Origin: JACNIV01 sp965370415
Lineage (GTDB): Bacteria; Cloacimonadota; Cloacimonadia; Cloacimonadales; TCS61
Assembly: GCA_965370415.1 (NCBI GenBank)
Contig: CBDUTJ010000006.1
Location: 1-64,000, forward strand
Reading direction: 5' to 3'
Length of the DNA stretch: 64,000 bases
Shown: positions 33,084 to 40,577 of the stretch, one piece after another
Layout of the letters: each line of letters begins with the position of its first letter
Position numbering within the stretch: position 1 is the first letter of the stretch
Notes under the pieces: generated by a model
Databases searched by the model: none
What the model saw: the letters and a program-made list of their open reading frames with translations, nothing else
What the model was told of the DNA's origin: nothing
Made by a program: the position numbers and the translations under genes

Positions 33084-35102
33084 TTATGGTAAAGTATTTC
33101 CATCTGAGTCCGTCTTAATTAACCAGACATCACTTCCACCATTCCCGAAAGAGTATGTATAACCTGTAATGATATATCCACCATCTGTTGTCTGTTGAAC
33201 GGAAGAACCCGAATCAGTCTCATTTCCACCGAATGTTTGATTCCACACTTCATTCCCATTTGAATCAGTCTTGATTAACCAGATATCAAAAGAGCCATTT
33301 CCGAAAGAGTGTGTATAACCTGTAATAATATATCCACCATCTATTGTCTGTTGAACGGAATTACCAACATCACCACTAGTCCCACCAAATGTCTGATTCC
33401 ATTCTTCATTTCCATTTGAATCAGTCTTGATTAACAAAATATCTCCACTACTTCCGTAAAACGATATAACACCTATAATGATATAACCACCATCTATTGT
33501 CTGTTGAACGGAATTACAAAAATCACTATCACTTCCACCAAAGGTCTGATTCCATTCTTCATTTCCATTTGAATCAGTCTTGATTAGAAAGAAATCATGA
33601 ATACCATTACCGAAAGAGCTTGTATAGCCAGTAATGATATATCCATCATCTGTTGTCTGTTGAACGGAATTACCAACATCTACACCAGTTCCACCATGTG
33701 TTTGATTCCATTCTTCATTTCCATTTAAATCAGTCTTAATTAACCAGACATCAGAATAACCATTCCCGAAAGAGTATGTTCTCCCTGTAATTATATATCC
33801 ACCATCTATTGTCTGTTGAACGGAATAACCACTATCATCACTACCTCCACCGAATGTTTGATCCCATTCTTCATTTCCGTTTTGATCAAACTTAATCAAC
33901 CAGACATCTTCACCGTTCCCGGAAGAGTATTTATAACCTGTAATGATATATCCACCATCTGTGGTCTGTTGAACGGAATACCCTTTAGCCTCACTATTCC
34001 AACCAAAATTATGATTCCATTCTTCATTTCCGTTTTGATCAGTTTTTATCAACCAGACATTTTTCTCATCAATCCCGAATGATATATAACCTGTAATTAT
34101 ATATCCACCATCTGTGGTTTGATCAACGGAATTTCCTCCATCATTACTACTTCCACCAAATGTTTTCATAAACCAGTCATGTGAATCACCTAATTGAATA
34201 TTACTATAAGATTGTAATCCCCATACATCCTCAATAACTACTTGATAATATCTTACTACATTTTCAACAATTCCTGTAACAATATAACTTGTTTCAGTAT
34301 TATCGGTGGTTATAAATATTTCAGTTTGATTACTCATATCAGGCAAATCAGATTCATATAGAGTATAGGATTCAAAATCATCATCATCGTTTTGAGACCA
34401 AGAAATATAAAATGAGTTATTGTCATAAATAATTTGATATATTTCAACAGATATAGGATTATCATCTAAAATATAATAACCACTTCCAGTAGTTGAAAAT
34501 CCTACTGAATCTGTAACGTTTACCCAATACCACCTCGGTTGTAATGGATTAAAATCAGTAATTACACAAATAGTATCATTTATCTCACTAACTTCAGTGA
34601 TCAAAGATTTTTCTCCGTCTTCAGTTTCCGAAATTAATAGTTCATAGAAGTCAAAATCATTGTCTGTGGATTTGTTCCAAATAATTGTCATTTCAAGTAG
34701 AGTATAATCAATTGAAATAATATTGATTGGTTGAGGATATGATCCAGAATTATCAACCATTAAAGTGATTGCATTACTGTCAGTCACATTATTACTTTCA
34801 TCGTATGCTCTAGCTCTTAAAGTGTGATATGATCCATTTTCCAAAGTTGTGGTATCCCAAATTAAAATATACGGCTCAATTTCATCTATTATATTTGTTG
34901 CTTCTCCATTAACCCATAATTCAATTTTTTTTATTCCTATATTATCTGAGGCAATACAATTAATAATTACGATTTCGAAAGCTATTGAACCAGTTTGAGG
35001 ATTAGTAATTGTAACTGTAGGTGGAATTGTATCCGGACTGGTTTGTTTTTCACATGATATTATAAATATAAAAACAATAATAAAGAAAATAAAATGTTTC
35101 AT
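33084..35102 (-). CDS. lipoprotein with Ig/FN3 domains and a seven-repeat beta-propeller
   Basis: 672 residues from the ATG at 35102 (GGAGG six bases upstream); the frame opens earlier at 35153 without a ribosome site. Lipobox FIISCEKQ. Residues about 25-125 are a bacterial Ig-like domain (PPTVTITNPQTGSIAF, ENGSYHTLRARAYD). Residues about 130-310 are two FN3-like domains (TIIWNKSTDNDFDFYELLIS). From about 315 to the end are seven repeats of about 50 residues, each with FGGS, SVQQTTDGGYIITGYTYSFG, DVWLIKTD and NGNEEWNQ. Seven such repeats should form a seven-bladed propeller. AT-rich; function unknown, probably surface binding. Confidence 0.87.
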   Translation of the reverse strand: MKHFIFFIIVFIFIISCEKQTSPDTIPPTVTITNPQTGSIAFEIVIINCIASDNIGIKKIELWVNGEATNIIDEIEPYILIWDTTTLENGSYHTLRARAYDESNNVTDSNAITLMVDNSGSYPQPINIISIDYTLLEMTIIWNKSTDNDFDFYELLISETEDGEKSLITEVSEINDTICVITDFNPLQPRWYWVNVTDSVGFSTTGSGYYILDDNPISVEIYQIIYDNNSFYISWSQNDDDDFESYTLYESDLPDMSNQTEIFITTDNTETSYIVTGIVENVVRYYQVVIEDVWGLQSYSNIQLGDSHDWFMKTFGGSSNDGGNSVDQTTDGGYIITGYISFGIDEKNVWLIKTDQNGNEEWNHNFGWNSEAKGYSVQQTTDGGYIITGYKYSSGNGEDVWLIKFDQNGNEEWDQTFGGGSDDSGYSVQQTIDGGYIITGRTYSFGNGYSDVWLIKTDLNGNEEWNQTHGGTGVDVGNSVQQTTDDGYIITGYTSSFGNGIHDFFLIKTDSNGNEEWNQTFGGSDSDFCNSVQQTIDGGYIIIGVISFYGSSGDILLIKTDSNGNEEWNQTFGGTSGDVGNSVQQTIDGGYIITGYTHSFGNGSFDIWLIKTDSNGNEVWNQTFGGNETDSGSSVQQTTDGGYIITGYTYSFGNGGSDVWLIKTDSDGNTLP

Positions 35103-35300
35103 AAATCCTCCTTTTCGTTTAATGATGTATCCTTTATTATAAAATTCCATCATCGAATTTACCAGTATATTTTACTTTTTTCAATATCACATTTTGCCTT
35201 GAAATTTACTTGAGTGAAAATGAGAAAATCAAAGCTAAGTGTCAAATAGAAAATAATTAAATGTTGTGAAATAAAGGAGAGAGGTATAAAAACTGAATAC

Positions 35301-35400
35301 CGTTCCCAAAGATGGCTTTGGGAACGAGTACTGAGGTTATTTCTTCTCGAGTCGTCGTGCATGATATTAATCACCGTTCCCAAAAAGAGCTTTGGAAACG
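35301..35400. repeat. two GTTCCC/GGGAAC palindromes
   Basis: CGTTCCCAAAG/CTTTGGGAACG (35301-35326, perfect 11-bp arms, then AG) and CGTTCCCAAA/TTTGGAAACG (35375-35400, one mismatch). Between them at 35339-35360 is a fragment of repeat C (TTCTTCTCGAGTCGTCGTGC). The stretch 35103-35300 shows nothing else. Confidence 0.8.
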
Positions 35401-35405
35401 AGGTC

Positions 35406-35498
35406 AGATTTTCATTTCGACTCGAAAGTGAAGCGTTGAGTCGAGTAATGATAACAAACTCTCTTCTCGAGTCGTCGTGCTTTACGACTCGAAAATCT
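35406..35498. repeat. dispersed repeat C, copy 2, with 8-bp terminal inverted repeats
   Basis: AGATTTTC at 35406 and GAAAATCT ending at 35498 are exact inverted ends. Inside are CGACTCGAAAGTGAAGCG, TTGAGTCGAG, ATAACAAACTC, CTCGAGTCGTCGTGC and CGACTCG. The right end touches the psuG stop codon, so it may serve as that gene's terminator. Confidence 0.8.
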
Positions 35499-36397
35499 TA
35501 CAGTTCCTTTGCAATCTCACAAGCCAGCTGTACATTATTCTCAACCAATTTGATATTTGCTTGCAGTGATCTACCTTCGGTTATCTTTACAATTTCCGAT
35601 AATAAAAAAGGTGTGAGTTCCCTACCTGTGATGTTGTTTTTTTTCGCTTTCTTCAAAGCCAGATTAATATATTCTTCCATTTCAGCAAAAGGAATTTCAT
35701 ACTTTTCAGGAATCGGATTGGCAATTAGTATTCCGTTATTCAAACCAAATTCGATATTGGTTTTATAAATATCTGCGATCTGCCGGGGCGTATCTATTTT
35801 ATCTACTTTCAAGTTACTCTGGTAAGAATAAAAAGCGGGAAATCTGTCAGTTTTATATCCGTAAACCGGCACACCCATTGTTTCCATGTATTCCAGCGTT
35901 TTGGGTAAATCCAGAATAGCTTTGGCTCCTGCTGAAACCACTATCACCGGAACCCGTGATAGTTCTATCAGGTCGTTGGAAATATCAAAAGTATCTTCTG
36001 CATTCCTGTGTACACCACCGATTCCACCAGTGGCAAAAACCTTTATCCCTGCCCGGTTGGCTGCTATCATGGTGGCAGCCACGGTGGTAGCTCCCACGTT
36101 CTTCGCATATATGATCCTGCCAATATCACGGCGTGATACTTTAGCTACATCGTTCGCTTTTGCCAGGATTTTCAGATCATCATTTTCTAACCCGATCTTT
36201 ACTTTCCCATCAATCAGGCAGATGGTAGCAGGAATCACACCCATCTCGCGGGCAATTGCTTCCAATCTGCCAGCAACTTCCATGTTTTGCGGATATGGCA
36301 TTCCATGCGAAATGATAGTAGATTCCAGTGCAATTACCAGTTGTTTATTTTTTAAAGCTACTTTTACATCTTTACTGAATTGCAGGTATTTTTTCAT
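35498..36397 (-). CDS. psuG: pseudouridine-5'-phosphate glycosidase
   Basis: 299 residues from the ATG at 36397 (a TTG one codon earlier is less likely). PsuG reversibly splits pseudouridine 5'-phosphate into uracil and ribose 5-phosphate in the cytosol. Motifs are ALESTIISHGMPYPQN, IPATICLIDGKVKIGL, SRRDIG, GATTVAATMIAA, VFATGGIGGVHR, SAGAKAILDLPKTLE and GRELTPFLL, covering the family's catalytic Glu and Lys residues. Length fits (E. coli 312). The ATG shares a base with the rlpA stop. A psuK kinase partner is not in the window. Confidence 0.95.
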   Translation of the reverse strand: MKKYLQFSKDVKVALKNKQLVIALESTIISHGMPYPQNMEVAGRLEAIAREMGVIPATICLIDGKVKIGLENDDLKILAKANDVAKVSRRDIGRIIYAKNVGATTVAATMIAANRAGIKVFATGGIGGVHRNAEDTFDISNDLIELSRVPVIVVSAGAKAILDLPKTLEYMETMGVPVYGYKTDRFPAFYSYQSNLKVDKIDTPRQIADIYKTNIEFGLNNGILIANPIPEKYEIPFAEMEEYINLALKKAKKNNITGRELTPFLLSEIVKITEGRSLQANIKLVENNVQLACEIAKEL

Positions 36398-36846
36398 CAA
36401 TTGGTTCCCAGCACTTCCACCCGCATCTTTTTTACACCATGCGCAATAAGCCCGATCTCCTGGGCTGCTGCATAAGAAAGATCCAGATCTCGCCCTTCAA
36501 TAAAAGGTCCGCGGTCATTAACCCGCACCACAACACTTTTTCCGTTATCTTCGTTAATAACCTTAAGCCGTGTTCCAAATGGCAGTGATTTATGGGCGCA
36601 GGTTAATTTATACATATCGAAGATCTCACCATTGGAGGTTTGCCTGCCGTGAAATTTCTTTCCGTAATAGGAGCAAACAAAATAGTAAATCTGTCCTTTT
36701 TTTACTTCTTTCACTTGAGTTTCTATTTGTGTGTTTCCAAATTTATTATGTAATTTCTTCCTGGAAACGCCCTTTGTTTCATACAAGTTTCCACTGGAAC
36801 ATCCAATTATTACAAGCATCAACAAAAATGGAGTAAAATATTTCAA
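36397..36846 (-). CDS. rlpA: RlpA-like septal ring lipoprotein (double-psi beta-barrel)
   Basis: 149 residues if started at the TTG at 36846, which has GGAGG five bases upstream. An in-frame ATG at 36861 would place that ribosome site inside the gene. Signal MKYFTPFLLMLVIIGC with lipobox cysteine near residue 15. Residues about 50-145 form the DPBB domain: SYYGKKFHGRQTSNGEIFD, LTCAHKSLPFGT, VVVRVNDRGPF and DLSYAAAQEIG, with the catalytic-type Asp in NDRGPF. Such proteins cleave denuded glycan in the periplasm. No SPOR domain, so it is a short form. It overlaps psuG by one base. Confidence 0.9.
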   Translation of the reverse strand: MKYFTPFLLMLVIIGCSSGNLYETKGVSRKKLHNKFGNTQIETQVKEVKKGQIYYFVCSYYGKKFHGRQTSNGEIFDMYKLTCAHKSLPFGTRLKVINEDNGKSVVVRVNDRGPFIEGRDLDLSYAAAQEIGLIAHGVKKMRVEVLGTN

Positions 36847-36973
36847 AACAACCTCCGGCATTTAATACACTTCCACAAAATTGCTTCTAATCACAATTTT
36901 GTCTATCAATTTTTCCTGTTGACAGAATAAGCTTTAAAAACATCTTTAATAAAAATTTATTAAAGGATAATTA

Positions 36974-38095
36974 ATGGATAACACAATAATCGAATATTTT
37001 TTGAGTTTAATTAAAATCGATAGTGAATCAAAAAACGAAAAAGCAGTTGCTGAAAAACTGGAAAAGGACTTGAAAGAATTAGGAGCGGAAGCACTATTCG
37101 ACAAAGCCCATCAAAAAACCGATGGTAACGTGGGAAACCTTTATGCCTTCATTCCTGGCAGCATCGATAAATCTCCCATTCTTTTCTGTGCACACATGGA
37201 TACGGTAAAACCCGGAAACGGTATTAAACCTCAGATTAAAGATGGTGTGATCACTTCAGATGGAACTACCATCCTGGGAGCCGACGATAAATCCGGCATT
37301 GCAGAAATAATCTGGGCGATCAAAGAACTCAAAGAATCCGGTGAGAAGCACGCTCCAGTGGAAATCCTCTTTACGATCTCTGAAGAGATCGGACTGCTGG
37401 GTGCAAAATATCTCGATTATTCCATGATAAAATCAAAAACAGGTTATGCACTTGACAGCCACCAGGTTGGTCGTCTTTGTATAGGCGCTCCTTCACAGAA
37501 CAGCATAAAAATTGTAGTTCACGGCAAGGAATCTCATGCTGGTGCGACACCCGAGAAGGGGATCAATGCTATTCGCGTAGCTTCCGAAGCGATCTCAATC
37601 ATGCCCCAGGGCAGGATAGACAGCGAAACCACCTGTAATGTTGGAATTATCAAGGGTGGTAAAGCTACCAATATCGTCCCAAATGAAGTGATCATTGAAG
37701 CAGAAGCACGCAGTCATAATGAAGATAAATTGGAAAAAGTTACCGATGAAATGTGCCAAGCTTTCAGAGATGCAGTTAAAAAATTCCAGGTGGGAGAATA
37801 CAAAGCCAAAGTTGAAATTAAAGTCGAGGAAGAATACCAGGCTTTCCGTCTAAATGAAAACGTTGAAGTAGTCGTTTTAGCCAAAGACGCAGCAAAAAAA
37901 TCTGGTATTGAATTCAAAACAGAGATCGGCGGTGGCGGCAGCGATGTAAATATTTTCAACCAGCATGGTTTGCAGATGGCAGTTGCCGGTACAGGCATGG
38001 AAAAAGTACACACGGTGGATGAATGCATCAAGACATCTGAACTGGAAATTGGTGCTAAATGGATGTTGGAAATCATCCGTGAATATTCAAAATAA
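36974..38095 (+). CDS. M20-family peptidase, PepT-like
   Basis: 373 residues with AAAGGATAATTA before the ATG. A di-zinc exopeptidase of the M20/tripeptidase-T group. Metal ligands are in FCAHMDTV, GADDKSG, the catalytic pair in ISEEIGLLG, YALDSH, and a late His in EKVHTVDE. The dimerisation (lid) domain lies at about 180-290 (GKESHAGATPEKGINAI). Likely a cytosolic aminopeptidase for small peptides, in keeping with peptide-based heterotrophy. It precedes dapB by 12 bases and may be cotranscribed with it. Succinyl-diaminopimelate desuccinylase is an alternative but PepT2-like motifs fit better. Confidence 0.9.
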   Translation: MDNTIIEYFLSLIKIDSESKNEKAVAEKLEKDLKELGAEALFDKAHQKTDGNVGNLYAFIPGSIDKSPILFCAHMDTVKPGNGIKPQIKDGVITSDGTTILGADDKSGIAEIIWAIKELKESGEKHAPVEILFTISEEIGLLGAKYLDYSMIKSKTGYALDSHQVGRLCIGAPSQNSIKIVVHGKESHAGATPEKGINAIRVASEAISIMPQGRIDSETTCNVGIIKGGKATNIVPNEVIIEAEARSHNEDKLEKVTDEMCQAFRDAVKKFQVGEYKAKVEIKVEEEYQAFRLNENVEVVVLAKDAAKKSGIEFKTEIGGGGSDVNIFNQHGLQMAVAGTGMEKVHTVDECIKTSELEIGAKWMLEIIREYSK

Positions 38096-38107
38096 CAAGG
38101 AAGTATA

Positions 38108-38860
38108 ATGATAAAACTTGCAATAATCGGATATGGGCAAATGGGCAAACTGATAGAACAGCTTGCATCTGAACACGATTTTGAGGTTGTTTCTATTATC
38201 GATCCCCTTCTGGGAAACGACATCTCGGAAGAATCACTTACCAAAGCAGACGTCTGTATCGAATTCACTACTCCCGATGCAGCTTTTACAAATATCCGGA
38301 AAATCTGCGAACTTGGAAAGAACCTGGTGGTAGGTACTACCGGTTGGTTGAATAAGCTGAAAGAGACACAAAAACTGGTTCAACAAAACAAGATCGGAAT
38401 GGTTTATGGTTCAAATTTTTCTTTGGGTATGAACGTGTTCTTTCAAATGGTAAATTCCGCAACCAAGCTGATGAATAAGATAGAAAATTATGATGTTTTT
38501 GGTCTGGAATTGCATCACAATAAAAAGAAAGACAGTCCTTCCGGAACTGCTAAAATTCTTGCTGATATCGTATTGAAAAACACTGATAATAAAACATCTG
38601 CACAATTTGAAAAATTAGACAGAAAAATTAAAAAAAGTGAATTCCATTTTGGCAGTATAAGAGCAGGAAATATACCCGGAACTCATCTTATCGGGTTTGA
38701 TTCCGCAGCCGATACTATCGAATTGAAACACACGGCAAGAAACCGTGAGGGTCTGGCTCTTGGTGCTTTAAAAGCCGCAGAGTGGATCACAAAGAGAAAA
38801 GGGCTATATAATTTTACCGAGCTTTTTTCTGAGATAATAGGAATTGAACATGAAGCTTGA
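38108..38860 (+). CDS. dapB: 4-hydroxy-tetrahydrodipicolinate reductase
   Basis: 250 residues. It reduces HTPA with NAD(P)H in the lysine and diaminopimelate pathway. N-terminal Rossmann motif IIGYGQMGKLIEQL, IEFTTPDAAF, VGTTGW, GSNFSLGMNVF, and the active-site ELHHNKKKDSPSGTAK with its catalytic His and Lys are all present. ACAAGGAAGTATA precedes the ATG. It overlaps dapF by 11 bases, so the two are coupled and supply meso-diaminopimelate for peptidoglycan. Confidence 0.96.
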   Translation: MIKLAIIGYGQMGKLIEQLASEHDFEVVSIIDPLLGNDISEESLTKADVCIEFTTPDAAFTNIRKICELGKNLVVGTTGWLNKLKETQKLVQQNKIGMVYGSNFSLGMNVFFQMVNSATKLMNKIENYDVFGLELHHNKKKDSPSGTAKILADIVLKNTDNKTSAQFEKLDRKIKKSEFHFGSIRAGNIPGTHLIGFDSAADTIELKHTARNREGLALGALKAAEWITKRKGLYNFTELFSEIIGIEHEA

Positions 38861-39632
38861 TTTCTTTAAAATGCATGCCCAGGGGAACGATTATATTTAC
38901 TTTGATTTTACCGAAACTGAAATGCCTAAAATTGATTTTTCCAAATTAGCTATTAAGCTTTCTCAAAGGCACTTTGGTGTTGGTTCCGATGGGATCGTGC
39001 TGATACTTAAGGATGATGACAGCGAAGCTTTTATGAAAATATTTAATGCTGATGGTTCCGAAGGAAAAATGTGTGGTTCTGCTCTTATGTGTGTTTCATC
39101 TTACCTGGGAAAAAAGTTAGCTAAGAAAACATTGAATATCGACACCATTTCCGGTATAAGGACCGGGTTAATACTCGATGAAAAATTCAATGAAGTCAAG
39201 ATCAATCTGAGCTCCCCCGAGATCATTTCCAAAGAACCACTTACTGTAGAGAATTTCTCCGGTTACCTGGTGCAGATCGGAAATAAGCATTTCGTTACTT
39301 TTATAAACAATCTTTCGGCTGACATGGCTGCAAAATTCGGTCCGTTCATTGAAAATAACAAATCCTTTCCTGATGGGATAAATGTGGAATTTGTTAAGAT
39401 CAAGTCAAAAAACTCTATTGAATTGAGCGTCTGGGAACGAGGTAGCGGAGCAACTCTTTCCTGCGGCAGCGGTGCCTGTGCTTCTGTGTATGCCGGTATT
39501 ACGTATGATCTTCTTTCCAATACCGTAAAAGTGAAATTACCCGGTGGTGAAGTATTCGTGGAATATGAGAATGGAGAAATATTCCTGACAGGTATTGTTT
39601 CTTTTGTGTTTACAGGAACAGTGGAGATATGA
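38850..39632 (+). CDS. dapF: diaminopimelate epimerase
   Basis: 260 residues from the ATG at 38850; the frame also opens at a TTG two codons earlier. It converts LL- to meso-diaminopimelate without cofactor. The two catalytic cysteines are Cys75 (KMCGSALMC) and Cys205 (LSCGSGACAS). Substrate motifs MHAQGNDYIYFD, HFGVGSDGIV and VWERGSGAT are intact. It overlaps dapB upstream and the YfiM-like gene downstream (ATGA), giving a tight dapB-dapF-yfiM-rodZ run. Confidence 0.96.
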   Translation: MKLDFFKMHAQGNDYIYFDFTETEMPKIDFSKLAIKLSQRHFGVGSDGIVLILKDDDSEAFMKIFNADGSEGKMCGSALMCVSSYLGKKLAKKTLNIDTISGIRTGLILDEKFNEVKINLSSPEIISKEPLTVENFSGYLVQIGNKHFVTFINNLSADMAAKFGPFIENNKSFPDGINVEFVKIKSKNSIELSVWERGSGATLSCGSGACASVYAGITYDLLSNTVKVKLPGGEVFVEYENGEIFLTGIVSFVFTGTVEI

Positions 39633-39952
39633 AAAAGATCCTATTACTTCTAATAATCTTTTTACTCTTCTCCTGCCTGCAGGCAGAAAACCTTTGGCTG
39701 GGAAAAGATAAAGTAATGCATTTCACAGGAAGCGCATTTCTCACTTTTTGGAATTACGGTTTCAGCCAGGACATTTTGGAAAATTCCAATGAAGAAAGCC
39801 TATATTTTTCGATCAGTTTTACAGCATTACTGGGAACAGGCAAAGAATATAGTGATAAGAGAAGTAAATCTACAGGATGGAGTTGGCCCGACCTGACATA
39901 CAACCTTGCCGGCATCGCTCTGGGTATGGTTTTGATAAATAATTTGAGGTAA
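39629..39952 (+). CDS. YfiM/DUF2279-like small lipoprotein
   Basis: 107 residues. Signal and lipobox LLFSC (Cys near 16). LWLGKDKVMHFTGSAFLTF with a conserved His, then GTGKEYSDKRSKSTGWSWPDLTYNLAGIALG, is the YfiM/DUF2279 pattern. These are small envelope proteins with two short hydrophobic helices and no proven function. Its ATG overlaps the dapF stop and it is three bases from the RodZ-like gene, so a cell-wall related role is inferred from context. Confidence 0.8.
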   Translation: MKKILLLLIIFLLFSCLQAENLWLGKDKVMHFTGSAFLTFWNYGFSQDILENSNEESLYFSISFTALLGTGKEYSDKRSKSTGWSWPDLTYNLAGIALGMVLINNLR

Positions 39953-39955
39953 ATT

Positions 39956-40570
39956 ATGGAAAATGTAGCTTTGATAGAAAGCATTGGCGCATATTTAAAA
40001 TCATTAAGAGAACAGAAAAAAATAACCCTTGAAAAAGTATCTGAAAATATAAGAATCAAAGTCCGACTGCTGGAAGATATAGAAAACAACGTTTTTACAA
40101 ACATGGGCGGTATGGGTTATGCTAAAGCTATGATAATAAATTATGCGCGTAACCTGGGCGCAGACGAAGAAAAGATACTGCATCTTTTCGATGAGCAAAT
40201 GAATCAAAAGCCCAAGTTTGTTCCCCATGTTAAATCCATCCAACCCAAAAAATTGATCATTCCTCCTAAGATTTTCCTATTCTTTTTGTTGATAATAGTC
40301 ATAATTGCACTTACTTATCTGGTTATACATTTATATAAAAATAATGTTCTAATCTGGCCTCCGTTCAAGAAAACGGAACAAAAAACTGAGACGACCCAAA
40401 AGGTGAAAACCCCTGTTAAACCGATAGAATTCGATCTGCAGGAAAAGAGTGATGAGTTGAAGGAAATTGAGCAAAGTACTATTAATGAAACTGCCTTGAA
40501 AGATACTACCAACTACCTGAATGAATTCATGTTCAAAGATAAGGAAAGTCCTTTTAATTTCGACGAATAG
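39956..40570 (+). CDS. RodZ-like protein (HTH_25 plus transmembrane segment)
   Basis: 204 residues. The N-terminal helix-turn-helix (IGAYLKSLREQKKITLEKVS through GMGYAKAMIINYARNLG, residues 6-70) is the HTH_25 fold by which RodZ binds MreB. A single membrane helix lies near 106-125 (FLFFLLIIVIIALTYLVI). The periplasmic tail is short, Glu/Lys-rich and without the usual C-terminal beta domain, so this is a truncated RodZ type. It follows dapB/dapF, consistent with a part in wall growth and cell shape. Confidence 0.83.
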   Translation: MENVALIESIGAYLKSLREQKKITLEKVSENIRIKVRLLEDIENNVFTNMGGMGYAKAMIINYARNLGADEEKILHLFDEQMNQKPKFVPHVKSIQPKKLIIPPKIFLFFLLIIVIIALTYLVIHLYKNNVLIWPPFKKTEQKTETTQKVKTPVKPIEFDLQEKSDELKEIEQSTINETALKDTTNYLNEFMFKDKESPFNFDE

Positions 40571-40577
40571 ATCTTTG

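Noticed and set aside
35886..36449. 187-codon plus-strand frame opposite psuG and rlpA
   Set aside because: Antisense to two well-supported genes and without recognisable domains.
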